A stretch of 64,000 nucleotides of DNA from positions 62,001-126,000 of the forward strand of contig JBNLBS010000003.1 of assembly GCA_050303415.1 (NCBI GenBank). Direction: 5' to 3'. The translations under genes and the position numbers were made by a program. Source of the DNA: JBNLBS01 sp050303415. GTDB lineage: Bacteria; Pseudomonadota; Gammaproteobacteria; Methylococcales; Methylomonadaceae. Within the stretch, counting starts at the first letter, position 1. Each line of letters opens with the position of its first letter. Positions 55,164 to 63,790 of the stretch are shown in pieces. Under the pieces are notes generated by a model that saw only the letters and a program-made list of their open reading frames with translations, was not told the origin of the DNA and did not search any database.

Positions 55164-57182
55164 ATGAAGGTAATTTCATCATTTGTTTTGGCCACCGCTT
55201 TAACATTGGTGGCCTTTAATGTATCGGCTAAAGATATTCAACAGTTGGATTCTATTGTTATTTCCGCTCCCCTGCATAATAAATTGGTAGAAACCGCGCA
55301 CCCGGTCAATATTTTGCAAGGCGAAGAGTTAAAAACCAAACTCGGTAACAGTATAGGGGACACCTTAAAACAAGAATTAGGCGTTCATAGCGCATCTTTT
55401 AGTGCGGGTGTTGGGCAACCGGTTATTCGAGGTCAAAGTGGTTCTCGGGTAAAGGTGTTGCAAAACAGTTTAAGTAGCCTGGATGTCTCTTCTTTAAGTC
55501 CCGATCATGCTAATAGTACGGAAGCGCTATTAGCTAAGCGTATTGAGGTACTACGTGGGCCGGCTACTCTATTATATGGAAGTGGAGCTATTGGTGGCAT
55601 TGTCAATGTCATTGATAACCGTATTCCTTCCTATATACCCGATAATTTTCAGGAGACTGCGATTGAACAACGTTTTAATACTGTTTCCGATGAGTGGAGT
55701 CATGTTTTTGCACATGATGGGGGAGTGGATCATATTGCCTGGCATGTTGATGGTTTTTTTCGCGAGCGAAATAATGTCACGATAAATGGTTCGGCAATCG
55801 ATCAATCGCTGGAAATGGCAGATTTCAACAGTCGCGATTATATTCGTAATAGTGATGCAAGAAGTTGGAGTGGCACGGCGGGTGTTTCTCTGATTGGTGA
55901 TGATGGTTATATCGGTTTTTCTGCCAATTATCTGGACAATAATTATGGTATACCTCCCAGCGATGAAACAGTTCGCATCGATTTGCAGCAGGCGCGTTAT
56001 GATATGAAGGCTGAGCTGAATAATCTGACGGATTTTCTCGAGGCAGTTCGACTACGTATCGGGGTAAATGATTATGAGCATGCAGAGATGGAAAGTAATG
56101 GTGCAGCAGGTACTGTCTTTAATAACGATGCAATTGAAGCGCGTATGGAAATGGTGCATCATGATTTTGCTTTTATTGATCACGGGGTATTTGGTTTTCA
56201 GGTTCAAACGCGTGAATTTTCAGCATTGGGTGAGGAAGCATTTGTTCCGGAAGCGGACATTCATTCGTACGGTTTTTTTACGGTAGAAGATATTCATCTG
56301 GATGACTGGATCTTTGAATTTGGTTTGCGGGTAGAGCAACAAGGTATCGATGCAAAGGGTAGTGCTGAAAAGACGCATACCCCGGTCAGTGGTTCAATAT
56401 CTGCACTGTATAATCTTACCGAACAGGCCAGTACCAGTTTATCGTTTACCCATTCACAACGCGCACCTGATGTTCAGGAACTGTTTGCCCAGGGGGTACA
56501 TTTTGCTACGCGTAGTTATGAACAGGGCAATAGCAAGTTAAAGGAAGAGACTTCTTATAATCTGGAATTTAGTTTGCAAGCCGATTACGATTGGTTGCGT
56601 GCCAGTTTGAATTTATTTCATAATTGGAATAAAGATTATATTACCCAGATAAATTCCGGCAGTTTCTTTAATTTGGCTAATGAGGCTTTTCAAAGTAATA
56701 CTTGTGCCGAGTGCTTACCAGTGATGCAAACCAGGCAATTGGATGCAAGGTTTTATGGCTTTGAATCAGAAGTTACATTACCCGTGATGGGTAACAGCTT
56801 TGGTGAGCTGGAATTAAGCTTATTTGCTGATTATGTAAGAGGGCGTTTGGTAAATGCCAATGATGTGCCAAGAATGCCGCCATTGCGTTATGGTATGCAA
56901 TTGGATTATAGGGGGTTTGATGCATTTTCTGGCAACATACGGCTAACCCGGGGCGAAAAGCAACATAATGCCGGGCAAAATGAAACCGATACAGAAAATT
57001 ATCTACGTTTAGATGCTATGTTGAGTTATAAAGTTGATTTGGCAAAAAATAGCGGGTTGCTGCTATTCGCCAAAGGTAATAATTTATTGGATGAAGAAAT
57101 CAGAAATTCTACTTCATTCTTAAGAAATTTTTCCCCGGAACCCGGACGGGGCGCTGAGCTGGGTTTTAGGCTTAGTTTTTAA
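55164..57182 (+). CDS. TonB-dependent receptor, probable zinc receptor (ZnuD-like)
   Basis: Outer-membrane receptor of 672 residues: signal peptide at about 1-22 (ending NVSAKD), a TonB box near DSIVISA, a plug domain (about 30-150, with RIEVLRGPATLLYGSGAIGGIVNVID) and a beta-barrel ending in the aromatic LGFRLSF. I chose ATG 55164 for its signal peptide; the frame could start upstream at 55128 inside the operator. Zinc is suggested by the Zur-like palindrome upstream and the Zur gene 20 bases downstream; ZnuD-type receptors take up zinc or haem. Energised by a TonB-ExbBD system such as the exbBD at 36310. Confidence 0.85.
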   Translation: MKVISSFVLATALTLVAFNVSAKDIQQLDSIVISAPLHNKLVETAHPVNILQGEELKTKLGNSIGDTLKQELGVHSASFSAGVGQPVIRGQSGSRVKVLQNSLSSLDVSSLSPDHANSTEALLAKRIEVLRGPATLLYGSGAIGGIVNVIDNRIPSYIPDNFQETAIEQRFNTVSDEWSHVFAHDGGVDHIAWHVDGFFRERNNVTINGSAIDQSLEMADFNSRDYIRNSDARSWSGTAGVSLIGDDGYIGFSANYLDNNYGIPPSDETVRIDLQQARYDMKAELNNLTDFLEAVRLRIGVNDYEHAEMESNGAAGTVFNNDAIEARMEMVHHDFAFIDHGVFGFQVQTREFSALGEEAFVPEADIHSYGFFTVEDIHLDDWIFEFGLRVEQQGIDAKGSAEKTHTPVSGSISALYNLTEQASTSLSFTHSQRAPDVQELFAQGVHFATRSYEQGNSKLKEETSYNLEFSLQADYDWLRASLNLFHNWNKDYITQINSGSFFNLANEAFQSNTCAECLPVMQTRQLDARFYGFESEVTLPVMGNSFGELELSLFADYVRGRLVNANDVPRMPPLRYGMQLDYRGFDAFSGNIRLTRGEKQHNAGQNETDTENYLRLDAMLSYKVDLAKNSGLLLFAKGNNLLDEEIRNSTSFLRNFSPEPGRGAELGFRLSF

Positions 57183-57201
57183 ACGAGTATTTGGAATCAT
57201 T

Positions 57202-57672
57202 ATGACCCAAGCAACATTAATGTCTGCACATAACCATGAACATTGCATTCATAAAGCCTTAGCTTCTGCGGAAAAGATATGTAAGGAAAAAAACTTGCGC
57301 TTAACTCCAATGCGTAAACGAATTCTGGAATTAATCTGGTCCAGTCATAAAACCATAGGCGCTTATGAATTGCTGGATGTGTTTAAAGGGGATGATCCTA
57401 ACGCCAAGCCGGTAACAATTTATAGAGCTCTGGATTTCCTGATGTCAGCCGGGTTAATTCACAAAGTGGAGTCGATTAATGCCTTTGTCGGCTGTTTACA
57501 GCCAGAAACGGTCCATCATTCGGTCATTTTAATCTGTGACAGTTGTCATAATGCCTTTGAAGTTGAAGCGCAGCAGATATATCAGGAAATAATTGAGGTT
57601 AGTGAGTCGGTTGATTTTAAACCCAGCCAGTTAACTTTGGAATTGCATGGATATTGTAACAACTGTCATTAA
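57202..57672 (+). CDS. zur: Zinc uptake regulator Zur (Fur family)
   Basis: A 156-residue Fur-superfamily repressor. The DNA-binding winged helix covers about 28-95 (RLTPMRKRILELIW, PVTIYRALDFLMSAGLIHKV). The C-terminal dimerisation domain has the structural zinc site in two CxxC pairs: CDSC (112-115 region) and CNNC at the end. The HH in VHHSVILICDSCH is typical for Zur. It sits 20 bases after the receptor gene and so is probably autoregulated through the upstream palindrome. Confidence 0.88.
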   Translation: MTQATLMSAHNHEHCIHKALASAEKICKEKNLRLTPMRKRILELIWSSHKTIGAYELLDVFKGDDPNAKPVTIYRALDFLMSAGLIHKVESINAFVGCLQPETVHHSVILICDSCHNAFEVEAQQIYQEIIEVSESVDFKPSQLTLELHGYCNNCH

Positions 57673-57827
57673 TCAAACTGTTGTTGTTCATATAAAGCCT
57701 GCGTTACGGGAGGGGACATCAAGATTCGGTGTTTCGTTTTATTCCATACGAGCTACAAATTAGTTTTTTTATATAATTTTGCTGTAAAGCATCACTGTTA
57801 ATGAATCAAATAAATATAGGAAATAAA

Positions 57828-57858
57828 AAAGGGGAGCCAAAGCTCCCCTTTATTTTTT
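57828..57858. terminator. Bidirectional terminator between zur and the phosphate-type porin
   Basis: AAAGGGGAGC (57828-57837) / GCTCCCCTTT (57842-57851) with CAAA loop; flanking A and T runs suit both strands. It lies between the convergent zur and porin genes, 27 bases from the porin stop. Confidence 0.8.
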
Positions 57859-57878
57859 AAGACATGGATAAATGCTGT

Positions 57879-59267
57879 TTAGAAAGCAAGTTGAGTACGT
57901 AAAGTAAACATGTCAATGTCTTCCGGCTGGTCGCCATTGTTATGAGTGGTTTGAGAACCATCAACATCAAATGCTCTACGGTAGTCAGCCATTAAACGAA
58001 CGTTATCATTCAGATACCAGTTAAGCGCGACAGTAACTGCAGACTGAGTACCACCGTCCACGGTATCTGAATTTAGATCCAGTTTGTCGTAACGTGCTGC
58101 CAGCTCAACTGCACCCCAGCCGCCGCCTTCTTTCAAGCTGAAGTGTTTATCCGCTTTTAAGCGTTTGAATTCACCGTCAGAACCTTTATAGCTACGAGAT
58201 TCGCCGGTTAGAGTCCAGCCTGCCTGTACATACCAGGCATCAAAATCTAGAGTGTTATTGGTTGATGTATTTTCCTGTACATCAACCCAAGCACGTGCGT
58301 ATTCAGCTTGTACAGAGAATGGGCCGTGCATGGCCGCTGCTTCAAGACCGGCCAGCGTGTAACTTTTAACTTTATTAATACTATGAGTATTAGATAGTTT
58401 CAGGCTGGACATATGAGATGCTTCATGAGAAAGGCTGAATGTTGACGCTTTATTAAGTTGTTGACCAGCTTCATTTGGCTCACGAAAACCACCGTAAGCA
58501 CCTAAATGAATCACGTCTGTTTCGGTGTTGATTGGTGCATATGTTGCACGAGCACTGGTGCCCCAGCCTTCGTCCGCAGTGTCATTTTTATGAGGGCCAT
58601 CGCCGTATGCACCCACTTGTGCCGACCAGTCATGACCTTTAGTTTTTAAGTTGATACCGATAGCACGATCAAATGGAGCAGATAGGGCGGCTATTCCAGA
58701 ACGTTCAGTAAACATGATGTCATTTGAACTTTCTTGAAGCTCCATACTGATTGCTTGTTTTTGGTTACCTAAGGTAAGTTCTAACCAGTCTATACCAAGG
58801 TATTGCACAAACATGTCTTTGATTTGCACGCCTTCATCAGCGAAGTCAACTTCTGTTTGAAATTTAAAGTCATCCCATAACAGGCCCTTAAAGTGCATAC
58901 GTGCACGGCGTAACTCTGTGCCGTCTTTAGCCTCAGTTGGATTGCCGTTGTGATCAATTAATGAGCGGTCATTGCCATGGAAAGTTGCATCAGCATGGAT
59001 ACGGCCGCCGATTTTAAATTTAAACTGCTTATCTGCAGTTTCAAATTGTAAGCCTTTGCTGTTTAGTTTGACTTGAACGTCATCCAGATCTTTTTGAGAA
59101 ACAGTCTCTTTTTCAATTAAAACATCATATTGAGCCTGATTGATAGCCCCATTTTGTAAAAGCATGTCCAATAAGGCTTCGTCAGCCGCATATGCTGGTA
59201 TAGTTGCCATGCTGGCTGCGGTACCTAAAGCCAGACACTGTAGTTTTCTTTTTAGCTTAATAGCCAT
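57879..59267 (-). CDS. Phosphate-selective porin O/P family
   Basis: Outer-membrane porin of 462 residues: signal peptide at about 1-28 (LGTAASMATIPAYAA), a short coiled segment (about 40-75), then a barrel of alternating beta strands (GGRIHADATFHG, RRARMHFKGLLW, DFKFQTEVDFADEGVQ) ending LRTQLAF with the C-terminal Phe. OprO/OprP signature features seen are FADEGVQIKDMFVQYLGI and GNQKQAISMELQESSNDI. I chose ATG 59267 over 59321 because of the signal peptide and AGGG upstream. A Pho box lies upstream, supporting phosphate or polyphosphate uptake under PhoB. Confidence 0.86.
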   Translation of the reverse strand: MAIKLKRKLQCLALGTAASMATIPAYAADEALLDMLLQNGAINQAQYDVLIEKETVSQKDLDDVQVKLNSKGLQFETADKQFKFKIGGRIHADATFHGNDRSLIDHNGNPTEAKDGTELRRARMHFKGLLWDDFKFQTEVDFADEGVQIKDMFVQYLGIDWLELTLGNQKQAISMELQESSNDIMFTERSGIAALSAPFDRAIGINLKTKGHDWSAQVGAYGDGPHKNDTADEGWGTSARATYAPINTETDVIHLGAYGGFREPNEAGQQLNKASTFSLSHEASHMSSLKLSNTHSINKVKSYTLAGLEAAAMHGPFSVQAEYARAWVDVQENTSTNNTLDFDAWYVQAGWTLTGESRSYKGSDGEFKRLKADKHFSLKEGGGWGAVELAARYDKLDLNSDTVDGGTQSAVTVALNWYLNDNVRLMADYRRAFDVDGSQTTHNNGDQPEDIDMFTLRTQLAF

Positions 59268-59320
59268 TTTAAATAGCCCTCGTGTGTTAAAAGTAGGTGG
59301 TCTTGTTAAGTTCGACGACA

Positions 59321-59354
59321 AGAATAAGAAACCAATGTTACAAATGCATGACAG
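59321..59354 (-). promoter_or_regulatory. Pho box and -10 of the phosphate-type porin
   Basis: On the minus strand CTGTCAT (59354-59348) and TTGTAAC (59343-59337) are separated by GCAT, a standard Pho box. Ten bases on is a -10 like TATTCT (59326-59321), the geometry of E. coli pstS. The leader to the ATG is about 48 bases. This is a strong sign of PhoB activation. Confidence 0.7.
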
Positions 59355-59386
59355 TTCAATTTTTTTGCGAAATTTTTTTATTATTC

Positions 59387-59430
59387 TAATTGCGAATCAT
59401 TTGCATTTAGTTTATTGGGTGTTTTATAAT
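59387..59430 (+). promoter_or_regulatory. Fur-type operator over the -35 of the coiled-coil porin promoter
   Basis: An inverted repeat centred on C59398, arms matching at 9 of 11 positions (59387-59409, core TGCGAATCATTTGCA), resembles Fur boxes. It covers the -35 TTGCAT (59401-59406); TATAAT lies at 59425-59430 after an 18-base spacer. Occupancy would block the promoter in iron-rich conditions. Fur binding is inferred from the pattern. Confidence 0.62.
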
Positions 59431-59460
59431 TAACTCCTAACTTTTACTGAGGAAAATAAA

Positions 59461-60849
59461 ATGAAAAAAATTGTTCAGGCATGGCTGGCAACAATGTTGA
59501 TGCTAGCTTTGACATCTAATTCCTATGCAACTGAAAAGCCGTTGGAAAAACCGCAAAGTATGGAAGAAATGTGGAAAATCATTCAGGCGCAGCAGCAGCA
59601 AATCAATGAAATGAAAAAAAGTATGCAGACTGTCAGCAAAAAAGCTGAAGATGCTGAGATGGCCGTGTTAAAGCGCAAAACGTCTGTTTTGAGTGAAGAG
59701 GTTGAAAAACTGCGTACCGAATTATTTATTCCTGAAGATATTGAATATAAGAGTGCATACGGTTTAGGCCCGGCAGCATCTAAGGTCTATCAGGTCAGTA
59801 AGGGGCTGTCAATTGGCGGTTATGGTGAAGCCAGTTACCGTTCCACAACCGGTGATGATAAAAAGAATGATACCAATGAAGATCAGGCTGACTTTGGCAG
59901 ATTAGTGTTGTATGCCGGTTATAAGTTTACCGATAGCATTTTGTTTAACAGTGAAATTGAATTTGAACATGGCTCAACCGACAAGAATGGTTCCGTATCA
60001 GTCGAATTTGCCGCGCTGGATTTTCTGCTTGATCCGATGGCCAATGTGCGTGCCGGTATGGTGTTAATGCCGATGGGCTTTATCAACCAGATCCATGAAC
60101 CACCATTTTATTTTGGTAATAATCGCCCGGAAGTTGAAAAACAGATTATTCCTAGTACCTGGCGTGAGATTGGTGTCGGTGCATTTGGTGAGTTATTGCC
60201 AGGTCTGACTTATACCTCTTATGTAGTAAATGGCTTGGATGCATCCAACTTTAGCTCCAGTGGTATTCGAGGCGGTCGTCAGAAAGGCAGTAAAGCCAAA
60301 GCGAATGACTTGGCCTTTGTCGGACGCATGGATTATGCACCAGCAGCAGTCCCTGGCTTAACTGTCGGTGCATCGGCTTATCTGGGGGATTCAGGTCAAA
60401 ACCAGAAGTTTAACGGACGTGATGCCAATGCCTTTACCCAATTATATGAGGCTCACCTGGAATGGAAATACCGAGGCGTGGAATTCCGTACCCTTGGATC
60501 TTGGGGACATATAGACGATGCTGATATCCTGAGTGCGGCTAAAGGGGAAACCATTGGTGAAGAAAACTATGGCTGGTATGCTGAGGTAGGATATGACATT
60601 ATGCCGCATATCGCACCGGATTCTACCCAATACTTGGCGCCATTTATTCGTTTTGAAACGTTGGACACCATTGCCAGCGCTCCAGATGGTTTTTTGGATG
60701 ATGAAAGTAAAAACCAGAAAATTTTCCAAATTGGTTTCAATTATAAGCCAATCCCAAATGTGGTTATTAAAGCGGATTACCGTAATATGGATTCCAAAGC
60801 GGGTGATTTACCCGATGACTTTAACTTAGGTGTTGGTTTTATTTTCTAA
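59461..60849 (+). CDS. Outer-membrane porin with coiled-coil N-terminus
   Basis: A 462-residue porin-like protein: signal peptide at about 1-23 (MLALTSNSYATEK), a periplasmic coiled coil at about 32-83 (MEEMWKIIQAQQQQINEMKKS), then a barrel of about 16 strands (GGYGEASYRS, FGRLVLYAGYKF, FNSEIEFEHG) ending NLGVGFIF with terminal Phe. A coiled coil before a barrel is the trimeric arrangement of several phosphate and sugar porins. It has the same design as the phosphate-type porin on the opposite strand but is not a close copy by eye. Its promoter carries a Fur-like box, so an iron-related substrate is suggested. First gene of a possible three-gene set. Confidence 0.8.
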   Translation: MKKIVQAWLATMLMLALTSNSYATEKPLEKPQSMEEMWKIIQAQQQQINEMKKSMQTVSKKAEDAEMAVLKRKTSVLSEEVEKLRTELFIPEDIEYKSAYGLGPAASKVYQVSKGLSIGGYGEASYRSTTGDDKKNDTNEDQADFGRLVLYAGYKFTDSILFNSEIEFEHGSTDKNGSVSVEFAALDFLLDPMANVRAGMVLMPMGFINQIHEPPFYFGNNRPEVEKQIIPSTWREIGVGAFGELLPGLTYTSYVVNGLDASNFSSSGIRGGRQKGSKAKANDLAFVGRMDYAPAAVPGLTVGASAYLGDSGQNQKFNGRDANAFTQLYEAHLEWKYRGVEFRTLGSWGHIDDADILSAAKGETIGEENYGWYAEVGYDIMPHIAPDSTQYLAPFIRFETLDTIASAPDGFLDDESKNQKIFQIGFNYKPIPNVVIKADYRNMDSKAGDLPDDFNLGVGFIF

Positions 60850-60873
60850 GGAGTTAAAGTAAAAGTTAATAGT

Positions 60874-60903
60874 TAGATAACGCTCCTGCTGGAGTGTTAT
60901 CTA
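60874..60903 (+). terminator. Hairpin between the coiled-coil porin and FMN-binding genes
   Basis: TAGATAACGCTCC (60874-60886) pairs with GGAGTGTTATCTA (60891-60903) with one G-U pair and a TGCT loop, followed by TTTATTT. It may terminate most transcripts and reduce downstream expression relative to the porin, or act as an mRNA stabiliser. The U tract is broken, so leakiness is likely. Confidence 0.6.
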
Positions 60904-61002
60904 TTTATTTAGAGTTTTATCAGGCTAAAAAAAATTGCTTTGGGGGACATAAAGAACTTGTGGACTTATAATAGATGGTTTTTTAATACATCGAGATTTC
61001 TT

Positions 61003-61548
61003 ATGCCGAGATTTAAATATTGGAAACAGCTTTTGCTGGTTTTAATCTCTTTTTTTATTCTGCACCCGAGTTATGGAAAAATTTTTTATAGTAAAAATGA
61101 AGCTATGGAGTTGGCTTTTGGGCAGAATGCTGAAGTGGAAATGCTGTCATTATTTCCCGATCAACAACAAATGGCTGAGATTGAAAAACTAGCCCGAGTG
61201 AAAATGAATTCAGCCTTGTTTACTTTTTATGTCGGTAAACAAGATGGAAAAGTGATTGGCTATGCGGCGATTGAAACTCACACGGTCAGAACTAAACCGG
61301 AAACTTTGCTGGTGGTTTTATCCGCGCAAGGTCAGTTACATAAAATTTATACCCTGGCATTTCATGAACCGCCGGAATATCAGCCACCAGAACGCTGGTT
61401 TGCCCAGATGTATAATAAAACGATTCCCCAGCTCAGCTTTAAAACAGAGATTCAAGGTATAACTGGAGCAACTTTAAGTACCCGGGCAGGGCTTGATAGC
61501 GCCAGAAAAGTCATGGCGGTTTTTCAGGTCATGATAAAGGAAAAATAA
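61003..61548 (+). CDS. Periplasmic FMN-binding domain protein
   Basis: A 181-residue secreted protein with an FMN_bind domain: signal peptide at about 1-25 (LLLVLISFFILHPSYGK), then the domain (about 70-175). The motif ITGATLSTRAG puts Thr157 at the position where FMN is attached by a phosphoester bond in NqrC/RnfG-type proteins. The frame could begin at 60940 (TTG), but ATG 61003 begins the signal peptide. One base separates its stop from the next gene's ATG. Apparent role: electron carrier in the periplasm. Whether an FMN transferase (ApbE) is nearby is not shown here. Confidence 0.82.
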   Translation: MPRFKYWKQLLLVLISFFILHPSYGKIFYSKNEAMELAFGQNAEVEMLSLFPDQQQMAEIEKLARVKMNSALFTFYVGKQDGKVIGYAAIETHTVRTKPETLLVVLSAQGQLHKIYTLAFHEPPEYQPPERWFAQMYNKTIPQLSFKTEIQGITGATLSTRAGLDSARKVMAVFQVMIKEK

Positions 61549-61549
61549 T

Positions 61550-62062
61550 ATGCGCTTTTTTGTAACCGGTGAACAAAACCGACAGACACTGTTAAATACT
61601 CTGGTTTTGCTGTTTTTAGCTTATGTGCTGTTGTTATGGATCAGTAATGGCATGATGTATTTTCATAAAATGGATTTAACACCGGAATCGGTTATTGCTT
61701 ATTATCTGGGAAGTGAACAGGATTTTACCCAGCCTAAGAGTTATCAAAGCCTACTCGAAGTCAGTCATTTTCACCTGTTTGCAATGGGGATGCTGGTATT
61801 AACCTTAACCCATTTAATGTTGATGACCGATCTTTCCATCCGGCTTAAAGTTTGGCTCAGTATTATTGTCTATTTTTCAGCTTTTGCTAATGAGCTGGCG
61901 GGTTGGTTGATTCGTTTTGTTCATCCGTATTTTGCCTATTTTAAAATAGCTACCTTTATTTTACTGGAGTTATCCTTAGCTGTTTTGATAATTTTAGTCG
62001 CCATTTCATTGTTTCAGGCTCGGCGTCGTGCCCGACTAAAATCTCCTTTGGACAATTTATAG
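61550..62062 (+). CDS. Four-helix membrane protein with conserved-looking histidines
   Basis: A 170-residue inner-membrane protein with four predicted helices (about 15-34, 72-93, 99-121, 131-156). His73 and His75 at the start of helix 2 and His88 in it, with His39 and His125 near membrane faces, could bind haem b or metal. I do not recognise the family. It starts one base after the FMN-binding protein, so the two are a unit, and may supply electrons from quinol or NADH to the flavin. Function unknown. Confidence 0.78.
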   Translation: MRFFVTGEQNRQTLLNTLVLLFLAYVLLLWISNGMMYFHKMDLTPESVIAYYLGSEQDFTQPKSYQSLLEVSHFHLFAMGMLVLTLTHLMLMTDLSIRLKVWLSIIVYFSAFANELAGWLIRFVHPYFAYFKIATFILLELSLAVLIILVAISLFQARRRARLKSPLDNL

Positions 62063-62301
62063 CCGGTCCAAATTAAAAGTGCACCAGTTTAGGGAGTGGA
62101 TGTTTATTTTTGCTAAAGCATAGTGCGTTATTAGTAAATTTCCTTAGTCTGGCATGTTTTTTTATAAAGTTATACTGTCGTTATTATTCTTATTAAGAAA
62201 ATTCGTATCTATATAAAAGTCCTATTAAATCAATATTTAATGTGTAATTTTGGATGGTTTATTGGGATTTTCATACTATGTGATGATTTAATTTATTGTT
62301 T
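62063..62301. other. Upstream leader of the OmpL-type porin, no gene
   Basis: About 240 AT-rich bases with no credible frame. A sigma-54 activator would bind in this space upstream of the promoter at 62302, but I cannot see a clear repeat that identifies one. Confidence 0.4.
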
Positions 62302-62317
62302 TGGCACGACTTATGCA
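62302..62317 (+). promoter_or_regulatory. Sigma-54-type (-24/-12) promoter of the OmpL-type porin
   Basis: TGGCACGACTTATGCA at 62302-62317 has GG at -24 (62303-62304) and GC at -12 (62315-62316) with exact spacing, differing from consensus at one position in the TTGC block. It lies about 120 bases before the porin start, leaving a long leader. No upstream activator gene is nearby. Confidence 0.6.
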
Positions 62318-62439
62318 TGAAACAAATTGTGTTAAAAATTTTAAACGTGAATTCAAAACTTAATTCACTATAAATCATTAATTTATAGCTTTTTGTTTTG
62401 AATTATGTTTTAGGAAATTTGTTATTCAATAAGGCGGAA

Positions 62440-63630
62440 ATGATGTTAAGACATAATAAAATTCATATCGGTTATAAATTAACTTTATGTAGTCTGATGC
62501 TAAGCTCAACATTAGCATATGCGGAAGACCAAGGAGCGGTGGAAAGCTTAACAGGCTTTAATATAAATAAGACGTCTGCTATGGAAAAGACCGGTGTCGA
62601 AGTCGGCGGTTGGCTTTCCATGGGGGTGGCAGGTAATTTTGATGACCCTGAAAACAACTCCAATGGCCCTGTTACATTTAGTGATCGTGCAAATGAATTT
62701 AACGTACAACAGCTTTATGGCTATGTTGAAAGAGCTGTCGATACCGAAGGCAAGGGCTGGGATGTAGGTTTCCGTGCTGATGTCATGTATGGTACGGATT
62801 CCCGGTTTTCACCTACCAGCAATTATGACGATAATTTTACTACGGACGGTAACTCACATTATCACAAGGTGGTTTTTCCTCAGGCCTATGCTGAAATTTA
62901 TGCTCCTATCGGCAACGGCATTACCACCAAGATAGGGCACTTCTATACTATTATTGGTAATGAAGTGGTTACAGCACCGGATAATTTCTTTTTCTCGCAT
63001 GCTTATACCATGCAATATGCGGAACCGTTTACCCATACAGGCATTTTATCCTCCTATTCGGTTAACGATAATGTCAGTATTACTGGAGGTGTAGTTACCG
63101 GTTGGGATTCATTTTTTCAACAACCGGCTAATTTTTTAGGTGGTGTAAACTATACCACTGATGATGAAAAGACATCGGTTGCCATTGCATTAGTAACTGG
63201 CGATGTCTATGAAGATACTGCAAGAGATCATGATCATAACCGTACTATGTATAGTATCGTTATTAACCACGATATTTCTGACAATCTGCATTACACCTTA
63301 CATCATGATTTTGGCATCGAACAAAATGCAGCTGCTGATGGCACGACTGCAAAATGGTATGGTTTGAATCAGTATTTGGCATATGATATTAATGAAAAGT
63401 TGGCAGTGGGTATGCGTGCCGAGTGGTTTAGGGATGAAGATGGTACTCGCGTGACTGGTGCTAAAGATCATTTCTTTGCTTTGACTGCCGGGGTCAATTA
63501 TTCCCCCGTACCATGGTTGAAAATACGTCCTGAAGTCAGATATGACTGGACCAGCCATACTACACCTTATGATGACGCAACTGATGACAATCAACTGTTG
63601 ATTTCAGCGGATGCAACCATTATTTTCTAA
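62440..63630 (+). CDS. OmpL-type porin (bbp2 family)
   Basis: A 396-residue outer-membrane beta-barrel protein: signal peptide at about 1-27 (LSSTLAYAE), a barrel with features of the bbp2 family (WDVGFRADVMYGTDSRF, QAYAEIYAPIGNGITTKIGHFYTIIGNEVVTAPDNFF, then GGVVTGWDSFFQ) ending SADATIIF with the terminal Phe. ATG 62440 and ATG 62443 are both possible, preceded by AAGG at 62431-62434. Substrate unknown. The upstream sigma-54-type promoter suggests nitrogen- or substrate-dependent control. A strong terminator follows. Confidence 0.85.
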   Translation: MMLRHNKIHIGYKLTLCSLMLSSTLAYAEDQGAVESLTGFNINKTSAMEKTGVEVGGWLSMGVAGNFDDPENNSNGPVTFSDRANEFNVQQLYGYVERAVDTEGKGWDVGFRADVMYGTDSRFSPTSNYDDNFTTDGNSHYHKVVFPQAYAEIYAPIGNGITTKIGHFYTIIGNEVVTAPDNFFFSHAYTMQYAEPFTHTGILSSYSVNDNVSITGGVVTGWDSFFQQPANFLGGVNYTTDDEKTSVAIALVTGDVYEDTARDHDHNRTMYSIVINHDISDNLHYTLHHDFGIEQNAAADGTTAKWYGLNQYLAYDINEKLAVGMRAEWFRDEDGTRVTGAKDHFFALTAGVNYSPVPWLKIRPEVRYDWTSHTTPYDDATDDNQLLISADATIIF

Positions 63631-63646
63631 TTGATCTCTCCTGTTT

Positions 63647-63677
63647 AAGGCTTTTGAACTCCCTGCAAAAGCCTTTT
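63647..63677 (+). terminator. Intrinsic terminator after the OmpL-type porin
   Basis: AAGGCTTTTG (63647-63656) / CAAAAGCCTT (63666-63675) with a nine-base loop and short U tract, 17 bases after the stop. Confidence 0.75.
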
Positions 63678-63790
63678 CCGCACAAGGATGTGCACTCCTC
63701 TCTCTTAATTCCTCAGTCTGGCTAGATAAGCGGCTAAAACAGTGTTAATGTAACGCTTAATTTTTTCTATATTAGCTGGAGTTGTTTATC

